Shown: piece by piece, positions 25,150 to 37,600 of the stretch | Numbering within the stretch: position 1 is the stretch's first letter | Layout: each line of letters starts with the position of its first letter | NCBI RefSeq assembly: GCF_025698545.1 | Contig: NC_068565.1 | Location: forward strand, 7,192,001-7,256,000 | Source of the DNA: Gossypium raimondii | Lineage: Eukaryota; Streptophyta; Magnoliopsida; Malvales; Malvaceae | Length of the DNA stretch: 64,000 nt | Reading direction: 5' to 3' | Made by a program: the position numbers and the translations under genes | The notes under the pieces: generated by a model | Seen by the model: the letters and a program-made list of their open reading frames with translations, nothing else | The model's database searches: none | Told to the model about the DNA's origin: nothing

Positions 25150-26247
25150 CTAATTATTCAGAACACTCCCAAGTTTATAAGGGCGAACATCTAATGAGAT
25201 CTCTTCTCCAGTTGCTTCTTCGTATGCGGCACTGATGTGAACATTTCCCAACATTTCTTCATTCATCGCATTCCCTTCATTATCCGCATGATTAAGTAGA
25301 GGGTTTTCTGTGCTGAGTGAATCCTCAAATTTGACAATGCCTATATTGATAAACCTTTCGACCAGCTTTTTAAAGGCAGTGCAATTTTTTATAGAATGCC
25401 ATGTAATTCCCGCATGATAGTCACATTGCGCATTTGTGTCGTACCATTTGGGGTACGGAGGTTGTAAAGGCTTTAAGTAAAAAGGGGAGACAACATGTAC
25501 GTCAAATAAACTCTGATACAGTTCCTGGTATGACATTGGGATTGGTGTAAATTGAGACTTCTTAATGCTTTGCTTTGTGCCGAATTCTTGTCTTAGAAAT
25601 ATCTGATGGCCAGTAGCAACCGACCTTTGTTGACCTGCAGTAATCGGCTTTGAATAACCTTCATGATGCCTACCCGCATTGTTCACCTCATTTTTCCTCT
25701 TCCTCGAGACCTTTGAAGTATTGTTTTGGGAGTTCCACTCTTGCCCTTTCCGTTTGTAACAATCTTCAAATTGTTTTGAGAGCTCTTCCCTTTCCTGTTT
25801 TGTTCCCGCTAGATCATCAAAGACAACAAGATTAGTTACATTTCCCCTCAGATTGGAACCTGAACCTGTCGTGAAATTCACCGGTGTCGAGGTATTAGTC
25901 TGGTATTGCGGTCGGATGTTAACAATTACCCTTTGTGGATATGTGTTTGATTGTGCTTGGATGTTTGTTGGGGTAAAGTCTGGAAGATATGCAAGACCTT
26001 TATTATCATTTTCAAAGTGGACCGCTGGGTTTTTTCCTCTTTCTAACCCCATATCCAATAACTGGGTTAACTGGCTCATCAGATTTCCTTGGACTTCTAG
26101 CATCTGATCATTCATATCTTGTTGAAATTTGGTCAATTGCTCTTGTATCTGTATTTGCCTTTTCTCTAATCTCTCCAACCTTTGGTCCATTCCTTTAGTT
26201 TCTGTTCGGGTAGCGCAAGGGTGTTGGTTTGGTAGGTTGGTTTCCAT
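25150..26247 (-). CDS. Retrotransposon gag-like ORF, internally deleted (365 aa)
   Basis: An uninterrupted 365-codon ORF with an ATG start. The N-terminal about 75 residues are rich in Glu, Gln and Lys and look like a coiled coil ('MDQRLERLEKRQIQIQEQL'). The C-terminal third carries 'QFTPIPMSYQELYQSL', 'PKWYDTNAQCDYHAGITWHS' and 'NCTAFKKLVERFINIGIVKF', landmarks of gag in Tat/Ogre-type gypsy elements, including a CxxH...C zinc-binding-like piece. The central capsid-like retrotransposon gag domain normally present between these parts is absent: 'LSKQFEDCYKRKGQEW' runs straight into a Lys/Arg-rich linker ('KVSRKRKNEVNNAGRHHEG'). The deletion kept the frame. As the only long ORF of the element it might still be translated, but particle assembly seems unlikely. 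Confidence 0.8.
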   Translation of the reverse strand: METNLPNQHPCATRTETKGMDQRLERLEKRQIQIQEQLTKFQQDMNDQMLEVQGNLMSQLTQLLDMGLERGKNPAVHFENDNKGLAYLPDFTPTNIQAQSNTYPQRVIVNIRPQYQTNTSTPVNFTTGSGSNLRGNVTNLVVFDDLAGTKQEREELSKQFEDCYKRKGQEWNSQNNTSKVSRKRKNEVNNAGRHHEGYSKPITAGQQRSVATGHQIFLRQEFGTKQSIKKSQFTPIPMSYQELYQSLFDVHVVSPFYLKPLQPPYPKWYDTNAQCDYHAGITWHSIKNCTAFKKLVERFINIGIVKFEDSLSTENPLLNHADNEGNAMNEEMLGNVHISAAYEEATGEEISLDVRPYKLGSVLNN

Positions 26248-27370
26248 TGACTCTGAAATGATTTCATTTGATTAGGGTTTTTTAGTGAAATTTGATGCAT
26301 GCAATGAAATGTAATGCAGATGCATGAATGAATGCAAAAAAGAGACGTTGATTCTTGGTTCAATTCTTATTAGAACAACTTTACTAGAAAACAAATCTCT
26401 TTACATAAAGCGGATATATATACGGTATTGCCTTTATATTCCAAGACAACGATCATTTTCTTCATTCGCGCGTTAAGATGAATCTCACAAACTCTTCAAA
26501 AGGACGTCTCTTCTATCTCCCTTTTGCTTGGACCGGGCCGTGACTCGTTAATCACTCATCCTCGTGACGCTCGTTGGCTTCCCTTTAAGAAATTTCAGCG
26601 GCTCTCGAATAATCTTGAATTCTCGGGTAACGGAGCAATGGTCGTGTTGTCCTCTATTAAGTTATCATCTTTCTCTTATCACATTTTCTTGGACCATATT
26701 CGGACAACCGTATTATTATCCACTTTATCAAGAAACTCATTTCCTTATGGCAAGCTCTCTATTTAACAACCGAACGTGAATCAACAACTCTTTTTATGAT
26801 GAAAATGCAATGCAATCATAACAAAAAAGAAAACAGGTTAGTACAAAGCAAAAGCAAGCAAGAATAAATAGAACACCTATTCGGGTAAATACTAGGGGCT
26901 CGAAGTTGTTCTACCTAGGGTGGGCTCCTAAGGTTCACTACATGAGGTTTGTTTCTAAAGTAAGGGTACCCGAACCGGCAGATTCCTCAATCCTCACCCA
27001 TTATAGGCTCATATGGACTGAGTTCAGTTCAAGGGAATACATTTCCCTATGGCCATGCGGAGATGAAAATCTCACGAAGACATAGGTATGAATGTATCTC
27101 GGAAGCGATTCACTATCCCATGCGGAGGTGAAAACCTCACGAAGGCATAGTTTCTCACTACCACTTAAAAGGGTGTGACCAACGCTCATGCAATGCAATG
27201 CGTAGAAATATATCCAAACTTAAACTAACACAGCGATTATAAATCACAATGATGAAGATCGCAATAAAGATGAATAAAAATGCAACGAAATGATCGTATA
27301 TTTAAACTAAGTTTTTGATTTTTGACAAAAAGACAAAAAGTAATCAACTCGTGGCTTGACTCTCGTGTTT
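26248..27370 (-). other. 5' leader of the retrotransposon
   Basis: The region between primer-binding site and gag has no recognised coding. It contains an imperfect direct repeat of a phrase like 'CATGCGGAGGTGAAAACCTC' at about 27055 and 27119. Long leaders are usual in this lineage. Confidence 0.5.
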
Positions 27371-27389
27371 GTCCCCAGTGGAGTCGCCA
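27371..27389 (-). other. Primer-binding site, tRNA-Arg type
   Basis: On the minus strand, three bases after the 5' LTR, the sequence is TGGCGACTCCACTGGGGAC. This complements the 3' end of a plant tRNA-Arg (GTCCCCAGTGGAGTCGCCA). A tRNA-Arg primer is typical of Tat/Ogre elements and supports the lineage call and orientation. Confidence 0.8.
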
Positions 27390-27392
27390 AGC

Positions 27393-28671
27393 TGTTGACA
27401 CCATTTTTTTTGAAAAAGGGGTCGACTTAGGTTTTGAAAAATAAAACGGGAGTCGCCACCAATCCTTTTTTATGAGGTGTGATTGGATCACCTCAAAAAG
27501 TGGTTATTTTTAATAAACGGTTTGATTTTATTAAAACAACAAGTTTGGTCCACGAAATTCAGAAAAACGGGTTCGGGAGTCGGTTACACACGAGGAAGGA
27601 TTAGCACCCTCGATACGCCCAAAATTGGTACCTAGTTGATTACTTAATGTCTTAATGTCGAAAATTGAGAACTTTGGAGAATTTTAAAAATACGATCCTT
27701 GTGTTAAAAAAATTTGGAAAAGAAGCATATTTCACGTTATTTGAGAAAGAGAATCATATCCAGTAAGTTAGGACACAATGTCTCGAGTTCCCGATACGCG
27801 AATGAAAAATGTTTATTTTAAAAAATTTAGCCTTCTCGAATTTAAAAACGAGATCACGACCAGTAAGTTAGGACGCGGTTTTTTAATCCCGAGATCATTT
27901 AAAATTTAAGTTTAAAAAGATTCGTACATTTAGATTTATCGTGAAAATCGAAACCCAGTAAGTTAGGGTACGATCCTCTCGAATCTAAACACGAAATATT
28001 ATTTATTCAAAACAAATTTTGTTAAATCGAGTATAATAAAACACGAAAACCGTAACAAAAAATGGGAAAGCAAATTACATTATTGTTATGCATGGTAAAA
28101 TCATAATGCACGCAAAAGTATAATAGCAACAATATCGAACCTACAACATCCAAACAAGTAAAATATAAAACGAATAAAATTAAAACATTCACTCAAAATA
28201 ACAATAATAGTGTAAATGCATAAATAAATAAAGAAAATGAATAGAATTATAAAATGTAAAAATATATATGTATGTACATATATAAAATATGTAAGTATGT
28301 GTGTATATATATATATTTATAAAACTAAAAAATATGTACGTATAAATATATTATGTAAATGTATTCACGTGAATATATATGTATATACTTTGAAATTATA
28401 AAATAAAAGATATGTAATTGTTTTAAAAATATTATATATAAAAAAATATATGGAAGTAAGTATATACATATTCGTGAGAAAAAATATAAATATACATATA
28501 TAAATATATATAATGAGTGTTTATGTATGTATATATAAAATATATAAGTATATATGTTCTTATGTAAGCAATTATATGAAAATAATATGTCACATATATC
28601 TAAGATTTATAAAAATAATTATAAGTGTAAATATAATGATAGTCATAATAGTATCAATAATAATACTAAGG

Positions 28672-28721
<50 letters not shown>

Positions 28722-30679
28722 AAAATAATTGATTAAACAATAAAATTGTTAGAAAAAGGGATTAAATCGAAATAAAAACATAAATGCTGGGCGAAATCGA
28801 GATAAAAAACCAAAAATAGACTAAATCGTGATACACGCTGAAAGAGGGGGACCAAAACTGCAAATAAACCGAAGCACTCAAAACGCAGTGTAGCAGTAGA
28901 CTAAATTGAGAGAAAGATAAAACTTTGTGGCCAAATTAAAAATAAAAGGAAATAGCGAAATAGGACCAAATTGAAACACGCCGCAAATCGGAGGGACTGC
29001 GCGCGTAAATAGCCCAAAAATTAAAAACACGCGGATCCTTCAGGTCGGGTCGGGTTGACGCGCGGATCCCCCTTACCCAAAACGGCGCCGTTTTAAAATC
29101 AATATAAATATTAAAAAACACTAAAAAAACAGTTTTAAAACCATTTTTCAAAAAAAAATAGAGAGAAGCTCTCTCTCCCCCACCCTCTTGGTCCATAAAT
29201 CGGCCAAGGTCCGGCCAAGGAGCTGGTCGTCCACCGCCATCCGTCGGCCACCGCACATGGTGGTCGGAGGCACAAAATCGGACCTTTTTGGTCCTTTTTT
29301 GAAGCCGGTCACCTCTTAGGCATGGATCTAAGGCCGAATCCCGCGAAAGGCGAACCAAAAAACGCGAAAACAGAGGTGAAACCGTTTGGCCTCCCCCTTT
29401 TTCCGGCGCGGTTCTTGTAAGAAGGGTAACCTTTTTTTTTTGTTTCCTTTTCTTTTGTTTGTATAGTGAAGTAAAATAGATAACGAAGAGAAATAAAACC
29501 GATTTGAAACAGAAACGAAAGAATCACCTTAAAGCTTGATGATTTTTATTATTCTGTTGATATCTTTCTTTTGTTACAAAGGATTGAAAGGAAAGTCTAA
29601 AAAAAAAACCCCTAAAACATGCTGCATGTTCGGCTTTTATAGTCGATTTATTACTGCTTCTGTTGTTGCTTTCTTTGCTGTTTGCAGGTGCAAGTGGGGT
29701 GGTTGGAGCTAGACCTATCCATGGGCCGGGCCGGGTTCGGGTCGGGCCCACAAAAAATTTTTAGCCCGTTTACTAGGCCCGGGCCCGGCCCGGCCCGAAA
29801 TATGGGCCTGAGATTTTGCCCAGGCCCGGCCCGAAGAAAAAATATGGGGCCCGGCCCGTTTTTAATTAAAATTAAAATTATTTTTTTAATAAAATTAAAA
29901 CTAATTGTTATTAAAATTAATTGTTAATAAAATTATCAAATTATTAATTGTTAATTGTATTAATTGTTGTAATAAAATCTAACATTTGATTAGTAAATTT
30001 ATCAAATTATTAATTGTATTAATTGTATTAATTGTTGTAATAAAATCTAACATTTGATTAGTAAATTTATGAAATTATTAATTGTATTAATTGTATTAAT
30101 TGTTGTAACAAAATCTAACATTTGATTAGTAAAACAAACTTGATCTTTTATTATTATTATTTTGTAACACTAGTCAAGGAAATGAAAGTAAATAAACTTA
30201 AAATAAAAACTATTATATTTTAAAAATAAAAATATATATTTAATATTTTTGGGTGGGCAGGCCAAAAATCTTGCCGAGGTCTGCCTATTTTTAAACAGGC
30301 CTAAAATTTTGCCCAAACCCATATTTCGGCCTATATTTTTACCCAAACCTCCCATATTTTGGACGGGTAGTGGGGTTGGTGGCCGCCTTTACCATGGATG
30401 AGTCTAGTTGGAGCAGGTGGTGGTAGGTGCGGCGTAGCACTGGCGGTGGCAGAACTAGGGACCCCTAGGTGCGGCGCACCTAGGGTTTGACTTGCTTCTG
30501 ATTGTTTTTCTCTTCTTGGGCTAGGGTTAGGTTATTGGGCTTGTGGGTTGTTGGGTTAGGTCTAGGTGGGTATTGGGCTTCGAGTTAAAATTCTGTAAAG
30601 GGACTGTTGGATTTAGCATTGAGCTGAGTTTAGATTTGTTTTTGGGTTTGCCTGGGCCCCGGGCAAATTGGGCTGTACA
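27393..30679 (-). repeat. 5' LTR of the retrotransposon, carrying a nested MITE
   Basis: Starts TGTTGACACC and ends GGGCTGTACA, 3287 bp. Without the MITE at 29709-30407 and one copy of its target duplication it is close to the length of the other LTR. The (ATA)n run at 28672-28717 is a few units longer than in the 3' LTR. Differences between the two LTRs are mostly single transitions and short homopolymer changes. Confidence 0.9.
29709..30407. mobile_element. MITE nested in the 5' LTR
   Basis: A 699-bp insertion present in only one LTR. It starts CTAGACCTATCCATGGGCC and ends CCATGGATGAGTCTAG, a clear inverted repeat, and is flanked by TTGGAG (29703-29708 and 30408-30413). The interior next to the left end is very GC-rich (GGCCCGGGCCCGG-type). 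Between 29940 and 30140 a block containing TTAATTGTATTAATTG is repeated about three times. It belongs to the family seen at 5489 and 53821. Confidence 0.8.
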
Positions 30680-30684
30680 GGCTA

Positions 30685-30925
30685 GCGGCGAGTACGCCGT
30701 GAATCGTGGATCTTCTTCTTCTTCATTTTCACCCCTTCACCATCTTTAGGTTCAATTGGAATAGTCTCCGGTTCAGAAAATAATTCAACTTTTGAACTGT
30801 CGACACCGGGCTCTCAGGGTGGATCCACATCGAATTCATTGCCATTTCCGTTCTCCAAGCCACTAACATCTGCCATGTTGGAGGTCCCTTCACCAGTAGA
30901 CATCATAAGGAGTACATTATCTCTT
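30685..30925 (-). pseudogene. MULE transposase remnant, N-terminal portion
   Basis: Minus-strand reading gives 'SGLENGNGNEFDVDPP', 'SSKVELFSEPETIPIEPKDG' and then 'FTAYSPLA', which joins directly to 'HMHNVDLL' on the other side of the retrotransposon. This is the acidic N-terminal region of the MULE transposase found at 17680-18652. One stop and a frameshift are present. Confidence 0.75.
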
Positions 30926-33295
30926 ATCGTGTACGTTTCGGAACGTCCAAAATCACACGTCATAAATTTTACATCTTTTTAATTTAGTTCCTAAATCACA
31001 ATTTCATGAAAATTTCCTTTACAAAAGTTGTTTATCTATCAACAACCTTTCATTTTCTACCATAAATTTCAAAATTTCAGCATACTCATCCATGGAAAAA
31101 ATTTCATACTTTGATAACTTTGCAAATTGATCTCCAAAATAGATAGATTAAATATAAAAATTACTAAAAACGGGACAATAATTCATACCTAATTGAGCCA
31201 AAACAACTTGCTTGAACTCACTTTCTCTTAGCTAGGGTTTCCATGTATTCTAATTTAGGGAAGATGATGAAATAAAATGATATTAGCTTATTTCCATCTT
31301 TAATTAATTCAATTTCCAATTTAGTCCTTTTCTTTTCTAATTTCGCATGGATGAATCATCATAAATATCTACTAACTCTATTTAATGGTCTAATTTCCAT
31401 ATAAGGAACTCAAATTTTGAATTCCATAGCTATTTGATCCTTCTAGCTACTAGAATTCAACTTTTGCATTTCATGCAATTTGGTCCTTTCTATAATCAAA
31501 CATGAAATCGATAAAATTTTCTTATCGAAATTTTCATACATCATTCCTATCATAATATAGACCATACAATAATATTAAAATAAATTTTTTTTCTAACTCG
31601 GATTTGTGGTCCCGAAACCACTATTCCGGTTTCACTGAAAACATGCTGGTACATGTAAGACATTTGCTAATAAATTGAAATAACATTGCATTCATAAGCA
31701 TTAACATGACTATGAAAATTGAGATATTATGTTGATGAATTGATCTGATTTACCGATATTCGATATTACTATTCAATTTTGATTTATTCTAAGAGTTGAT
31801 ATTCTATATGATTTGTCTACTGGTTGCATTGGTTTTCTTGTGATTGAACTCATGTTGAGCTTCATAAGCTCACTCCCCTTTTTATTTCCATCTTTACAAA
31901 TAACCCACCAAGTTAGGACACGAACTCGGCATACGGAGGGCTCGGCTCGAATCGTTTTTTTATAAAAATATTTTAGATTGATTATTTGATAATTTATTAT
32001 TCAAAGACTGTATGGTTTTATTTTAAACTTTGGCATGGTACTTTAGGTTTCAGTCTTATGTAGTATACATGACGTAGCATGCATGACATTTAGGTTGCTT
32101 ATTTTAAATTTAATTTTAAAATATTGAAATACAAATTTTAATTAATTATTCATGAAATATAGATTTTATTAAAACTAAGTAAATATCACATTTCCGTTGC
32201 TAGATTATAAAAATAAATTTTGAATAACAAGAAAATAGGAAATTAACTAAGTTTTCTCCTAGGATAATCAAATGTTTTAAATTGACTGTTTTATAAATCT
32301 CGATCGCTACTAGGCCATTTCGATGGCCGATGTAATCTCTCAAATTTGGGCCTAACGTCTAGGCTGAGTTTGGGGGTTTACATTTATTATATTGTCTTGA
32401 ATCATATATTTACCACTGGGCTTACTCAGCGTACTATTTTTTTCTCTGTGCACAGGTAAAGTAGATTTCAGTAGTTTGAGCAGTTGTTCCAACATCCAGC
32501 AATCGATCCCCGACTTAGAAAAGTTCATACAAATTCTATTTTGTTCTAAGTTTGGCATGTACCTAGGTTGTGTCATTTTTGGCATAACTATGTTATGTGC
32601 ATTTTGGTTTAAAAAGTTTATATATGGATTTGGTTAGTTGATTATGGCTTGTAAAAATATTTAAGTTTAGTTTGAAATGGTATGATATGATGAAATACTG
32701 ATGGCCTTGGTGAAATAGGTTTGAATGTATTTCAATAGGTATTAAGCTTATTGGTGATATAGCATTTGCATTTTGTTGAGTAAGGCATTAAAGTACATAA
32801 GTTGAAGCTAAAGGGTTACATATGTTAGATAAATATGAATTGATTGTGTTTAGAGATTGATTGGAAGAAAATTGTAGGTTGATGTGTATTAAAACTACCA
32901 GAAGCAGTATGTGACATTGCGACGTCGTTCAAATGTCGTCGCGACGAGATCTGAATACCATGGCATAGTGTGACACCAAAATTTGGTCGTTGTGATGAGG
33001 CTAGACAGTATGTTGTGCCATGACGAGGAATCCTCTAATGTCACGACGCCATCTTAATGTTTTGAAATTGTTACAAATTGGTCCTTTTCAGTCTCGGGTT
33101 AACTTTAAAGCTTCCGTAAGCTTGTATAAGACCTGAAAGTTGTCGTGTATTGTATTATATGCTTAATTGAGTTGAAAATTGAACATTTGACAATATGAAT
33201 TGGCTATGTTTGATCGTAGTTGCTCCGACAATGAATGTGACACCTTGTAACTCGGACCCGACGATCAGGTCGAGTAAAGGGGTGTTATAAGGAAT
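30926..33295. repeat. Fragments of long LTRs
   Basis: The piece ending at about 31640 ('GGTCCCGAAACCACTATTCC') matches the right ends of the TGTAACACCCC-family LTRs. The piece at 32330-32380 ('GGCCTAACGTCTAGGCTGAG' then 'TTTGGGGGTTTACA') resembles the start of the 5619-7835 LTR in reverse. The segment ending near 33290 ('GAGTAAAGGGGTGTTATA') resembles an LTR left end in reverse. No complete element or coding region could be assembled, so these are broken copies. Confidence 0.55.
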
Positions 33296-34625
33296 CTTTG
33301 TTAAAGATGATAACAACACTAATAGTGATGAAAGCACAACCAAAATTGAGACTTTTACACTTTTGAAATTTCACAAAGAGAAAATTTATTGGATACTTTA
33401 AAGAGAAATCAAAATAACAAAAGAAAGTTTTATATCTAATTGAAAGAAAGTTAAAACTACAGTAAAAATGAAGAAATTACCAGCTACTAACTAACTAAGC
33501 TAAGAAAGGAAAAACGGAAAACCTAAAACTGGTGAAAGGAAAATACAAGAGAACTAAAAAGATGATAAATAATGCCTTTTTTATGTTTGACATCAAGTAT
33601 GCCTTCAATACAACCAAAATTACAACCCTAACATTTGAAAAAAATGCCCTTAAAGTGCATGAGTTGACTTGAGTTGGTGTTGGGCACAAAATTGCCATTA
33701 CAGTATTTTTTGCCCCTGTTAGACTTTAGTGTTGCAACACCTAAGCTTTTGTCACAACATCCCTGACAGTAGACACAATCTTGTCTTGGGGGTTCTTGAT
33801 GTCGCGACATAGCCTAGCTAGTGTCGCGACATCCTCGACAGTGGCCTTGGGCTCTTTCTCTTCAACCATTAGCTTGGAGTCACGACATTGATGGCTTGGA
33901 GTCGAGACATTGGGGCTCAATGTCAGGACACAGCACATCTAGTGTCGCGACATCCTTGACAGACTGCTCCAAGTTGGTTTTTCGTTGAAGTTTTGCTCTC
34001 TTAAGGTGATGGGGGGTCAGTGTCACGACATACATGCATCAGTGTCGCGACACCCAAAACAATCGATGTTTTCCTCAAGGTTTGGCCATAGTCATTTTCC
34101 TACACACTCAAATAAACCATTAGATTCCCAATGACATAGTTTTGCCAATTTGAGTCTCAAAAGGATTAAATGTAAGAAAAAATATCATTAACACTAGAAA
34201 ATAAAAATCAACAAAAAGCATTGAAAAGACTCATAAATTGCTTATAAACAAACTCATCAAGTGTTCGAGTGAACTTAATTTGACATATCAAATTATAGTA
34301 AATCACCTAACTATTGTTTTGTCCAACTGTTTGAATGTTATTACCAAGACTCTCTTTGGTTTATCTGTTAAATGAAATGGTTGACATTTTCTTTTTAAAA
34401 AATAGTATAAATATATTCTTAAATAATTTATTATATATTTTTATTCAATATTAATAATTATTTTAAATTTTAACGTTACAATACAATCTCACTATTATAA
34501 TAGATAATCATATCACCACTAAGGGGAAGCAGTTTTAGGAGGGATCTAGGACAAAATAAATGGGAAAAAAGACAACTAGAAGGCCTTAAGGCTTAAACCC
34601 ATATTAATCCTCTTATCAGCTAAAG
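33296..34625. other. Intergenic, with a cluster of TGTCGCGACA-type motifs
   Basis: No gene was recognised. Between 33740 and 34065 the palindrome TGTCGCGACA and one-base variants (GTCACGACAT, GTCGAGACAT) recur about nine times at irregular spacing, probably a decayed repeat. The stretch 34350-34620 is the AT-rich upstream region of the next gene. Confidence 0.5.
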
Positions 34626-34679
34626 TCCCTCTGGTGACCGGTGAATAACAAAAGCTGGAAAGCTTTACTCCACTTAAAA

Positions 34680-37600
34680 ATGGTGGCAATGAAGCTTCTC
34701 CATCTCAAACCAAACTCGCTTCTTCCTTTCACTATCTTCTCTATCAAACGCTCCTCTTCCTTTCTTCTTAAACCCTCCATTCTTTCTCTCTTCTGTTGCA
34801 CCCAAACTCAAACCAAAACCCAAACTTTCTCTTATGGCCCTTCACTTCACAAAGGCAAAATAGCACCCGAAACCCCTTTTCAAACCCAAAATCCGATAAC
34901 CCATCAACCAGAAGTAGGCGAAGATAATAACCCCCTCTTCGATGAACAGAAATTCACTAGAGTTTTTCATCTTGCTGCTCTCCGTGTCCCTGCAAATGAT
35001 TGTTTTGCCCTTGAGAACCGTCTCAGGGGTCACCTCTTGAATTGGCCGAGGGTTAAGAACATTGCCAGAGTTCCCGGGGATGAAATCGAAGAAGAAATGA
35101 TGACCCTTTTTGATAAAAGGAAAGATGGTGAAGAGAACAATGAAGAGGAGAATGAGGAGTTTGAGTCACTGGTTTTATATAGGGAGAAATTGGCGAAGGA
35201 GTTCAATTATAGGGGGTTTGTAAAGTTTAAGAATTTGGCTAAGATTTCGAGGCCTGGGAAGAGGAAAAAGAAGAAAAAGAATGGAGATGGAGAAATGAAA
35301 GGAAATGAGAGGAAAGAGTGTTGTCTTGTGGAAGTTTTGGAGGAGGAAGAAGAAGATGAAATGAAAGGGTTGTTAGGAGAGGAGTTTAAAGGAGGGAGGA
35401 AATGGAAGGGTTCTACAAGATTATTGCTTTTGGATGAAAGGTATGGGGATAAAGGATTTGAAGAGTTGCCTCAAGCAATTAAGGTAGTACTTTGGATGTT
35501 CATTTTTGTTTTCTTCTCTTTTTTTGTTATGATGATTTGCATAAACTAGTGTTTTTTTCATGTGTTCTAAAAGATTAGAAGGATTTAGTTTTAGCTTCAG
35601 CATTAGTCCTAAAATGCTTTGATGCTCTAGTGATTTAAATTGGATAATTTTGAATTCATTGATGCGTATGTGGATGGTCAATACACTTTTTCCCCCTTAA
35701 GTTTTGTTGAAAGAGTTAGTGGCTTGGTGCTCTAGTTGTTTCCCTCTTTTCTAAGGTATATAATTTTGAAATTTTGATGCTGTATCTATGGTGGGATTTC
35801 TATTATGAATTTATGACAGATGTTCCTGTTTGTGCACATCTAAAATGCCATCTCTTTTTCAGGCTGTGTTTGTTGGAGAAACCATAGAGAATAGATCGTC
35901 GACTATAGAGCTTGTGAGATGTAAGCTGACTTTGTTCTATGATTATTGGCAGATGAATGAGGTATAAATTTTTATTCTATACTTAATAGTATTGTTTATG
36001 ACAACAAAGATGCCTTTCAAGCTTCTATTCTCTTTAATAGAGATGTCCTAGGCGTCTAAGATTACTTTTAAGTGATTCTTGAAGTTTGGCTGTCTTGCAT
36101 GGAAAATATGTTCCATTTTTCATCACTCCATCCTCTGATATTTTTTCGGTTGTATCTCCACATGCTTGAATTTATGAGAGACATAGTTTTCGACTAACCT
36201 CTCTGGCAGACCGGTCAACACAAATTTATAGGAATCTGGTTCACTTTGCGTCTAATGTCATTGTCTAGAAAAAGTTAGAAGCTGGGGTTGGCAGCACAAT
36301 AGGCAATGATATGGAAGAACTTTTAATTTGCAAATGAATGAAAAAAAAACAAGATTTTGGAATCAATCACGAACGCAATATGTTTATACTCAGTTAGAAA
36401 TTATGACATGAAAATTCTGTATATAGTATTCTATTAAACAAAGGCCTCAAAAGTGTAGCTTCCTTCACTTGCCAATGAGAACAAACTGGCTAAGAGGACA
36501 GAGAATTTAGGAGAACGTGGAGACTAAGTTGCGGTCTTTTCTTTTGATCCCGCCTCTAATTATAACAGCTAATCCAAGTAAGATATAACTGTCTGCAACA
36601 TCAATGGGGACTCTAAATCTTATGCATTGGTTGCAGATCTTGGAGACCATGCTCCCAGAGGGCATGATTATCCCTTCAGCCTTTGAGACAGTTGGCCACA
36701 TTGCACACTTAAACCTGAAAGATGAACATCTACCATACAAGAATGTTATAGCAAAGGTGCTTATTATAGAAAAATTAGTATATTTGACATATTGAAGATA
36801 CAAATCTACAACTTTGAAAGTGAACTCTTTATTTGTCTTCTGACAGGATAAGGTTATTTTCCACTTTATCAGGTGGTTCTGGACAAAAACAAGCCAAAAA
36901 TACAAACAGTTGTGAATAAGATTGACGTCATTCAAAATGACTACCGAACAATGCAACTTGAGGTTTTAGCTGGGAATCACTCCTTGGTGACTACAGTAGT
37001 TGAGAATGGACTGCGATTTCGTGTTGATTTAGCAAAAGTGTATGCTCCGCTGCTTTCATTCAAGCAATAATATATTTAACTTGGACTTTTTAATGTTTGT
37101 TCTCCAAACGAGGAGTAATATCAAATCATATGAAAGATGTAGGAGCCATATTGCAGAGCACACCTAAAAAGGGTATTCATGTTTCTCCTTTCCTCTTCTA
37201 TGCAGGTATTGGAATTCAAGGCTTGCAACTGAGAGACTGAGGCTTCTGAGTGGCTTCAATCGCAATGATGTTATCTGTACGTTTCCATCTTACATTGTTT
37301 GGGATTATGTATTTACAAATAATTTTATTAATATTCATATCAAGATGCTTACAAGTCTGAACTCTTATTATAATTTACAGGTGATGTATTCTCTGGGGTT
37401 GGTCCGATTGCTGTATCTGCTGCTAAGATAGTAAAACGTGTTTATGCTAATGATTTGAACCCTTTTGCGGTTGAATATCTTGAAAGAAACAGTGTCCTCA
37501 ACAAACTTGAAAAGAAAATTAAGGTAACATTACGCTAGTTGATTTAGTCAACTGAAGGAATATCAATGCCCTGCATGCAATTCTTTAAACTTTGCTTTGT

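Larger units (their letters stand above)
18653..30679 (-). mobile_element. Ty3/gypsy (Tat/Ogre-like) LTR retrotransposon, coding strand minus
   Basis: A complete 12.0-kb insertion bounded by two LTRs (18653-21223 and 27393-30679), both TGTTGACACC...GCTGTACA, and flanked by a perfect 5-bp duplication GGCTA (18648-18652 and 30680-30684). Reading on the minus strand: 5' LTR, primer-binding site at 27371-27389, leader, gag ORF 26247-25150, eroded integrase fragment about 24700-24100, a 3' region with a 50/100-bp tandem array, a polypurine tract at 21224-21236, and the 3' LTR. The LTRs differ by only a few percent by eye, so insertion was fairly recent. Reverse transcriptase and RNase H were not found, so this is a deleted, non-autonomous copy. 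It interrupts the MULE transposase; removing it with one GGCTA copy rejoins the MULE frame as 'AYSPLAHMHNVDL'. Confidence 0.93.

Noticed and set aside
34641-34679. Upstream start for the TRM5 gene at 34641
   Set aside because: The codon there is GTG. The first in-frame ATG is at 34680, so the 13 extra residues are not supported.
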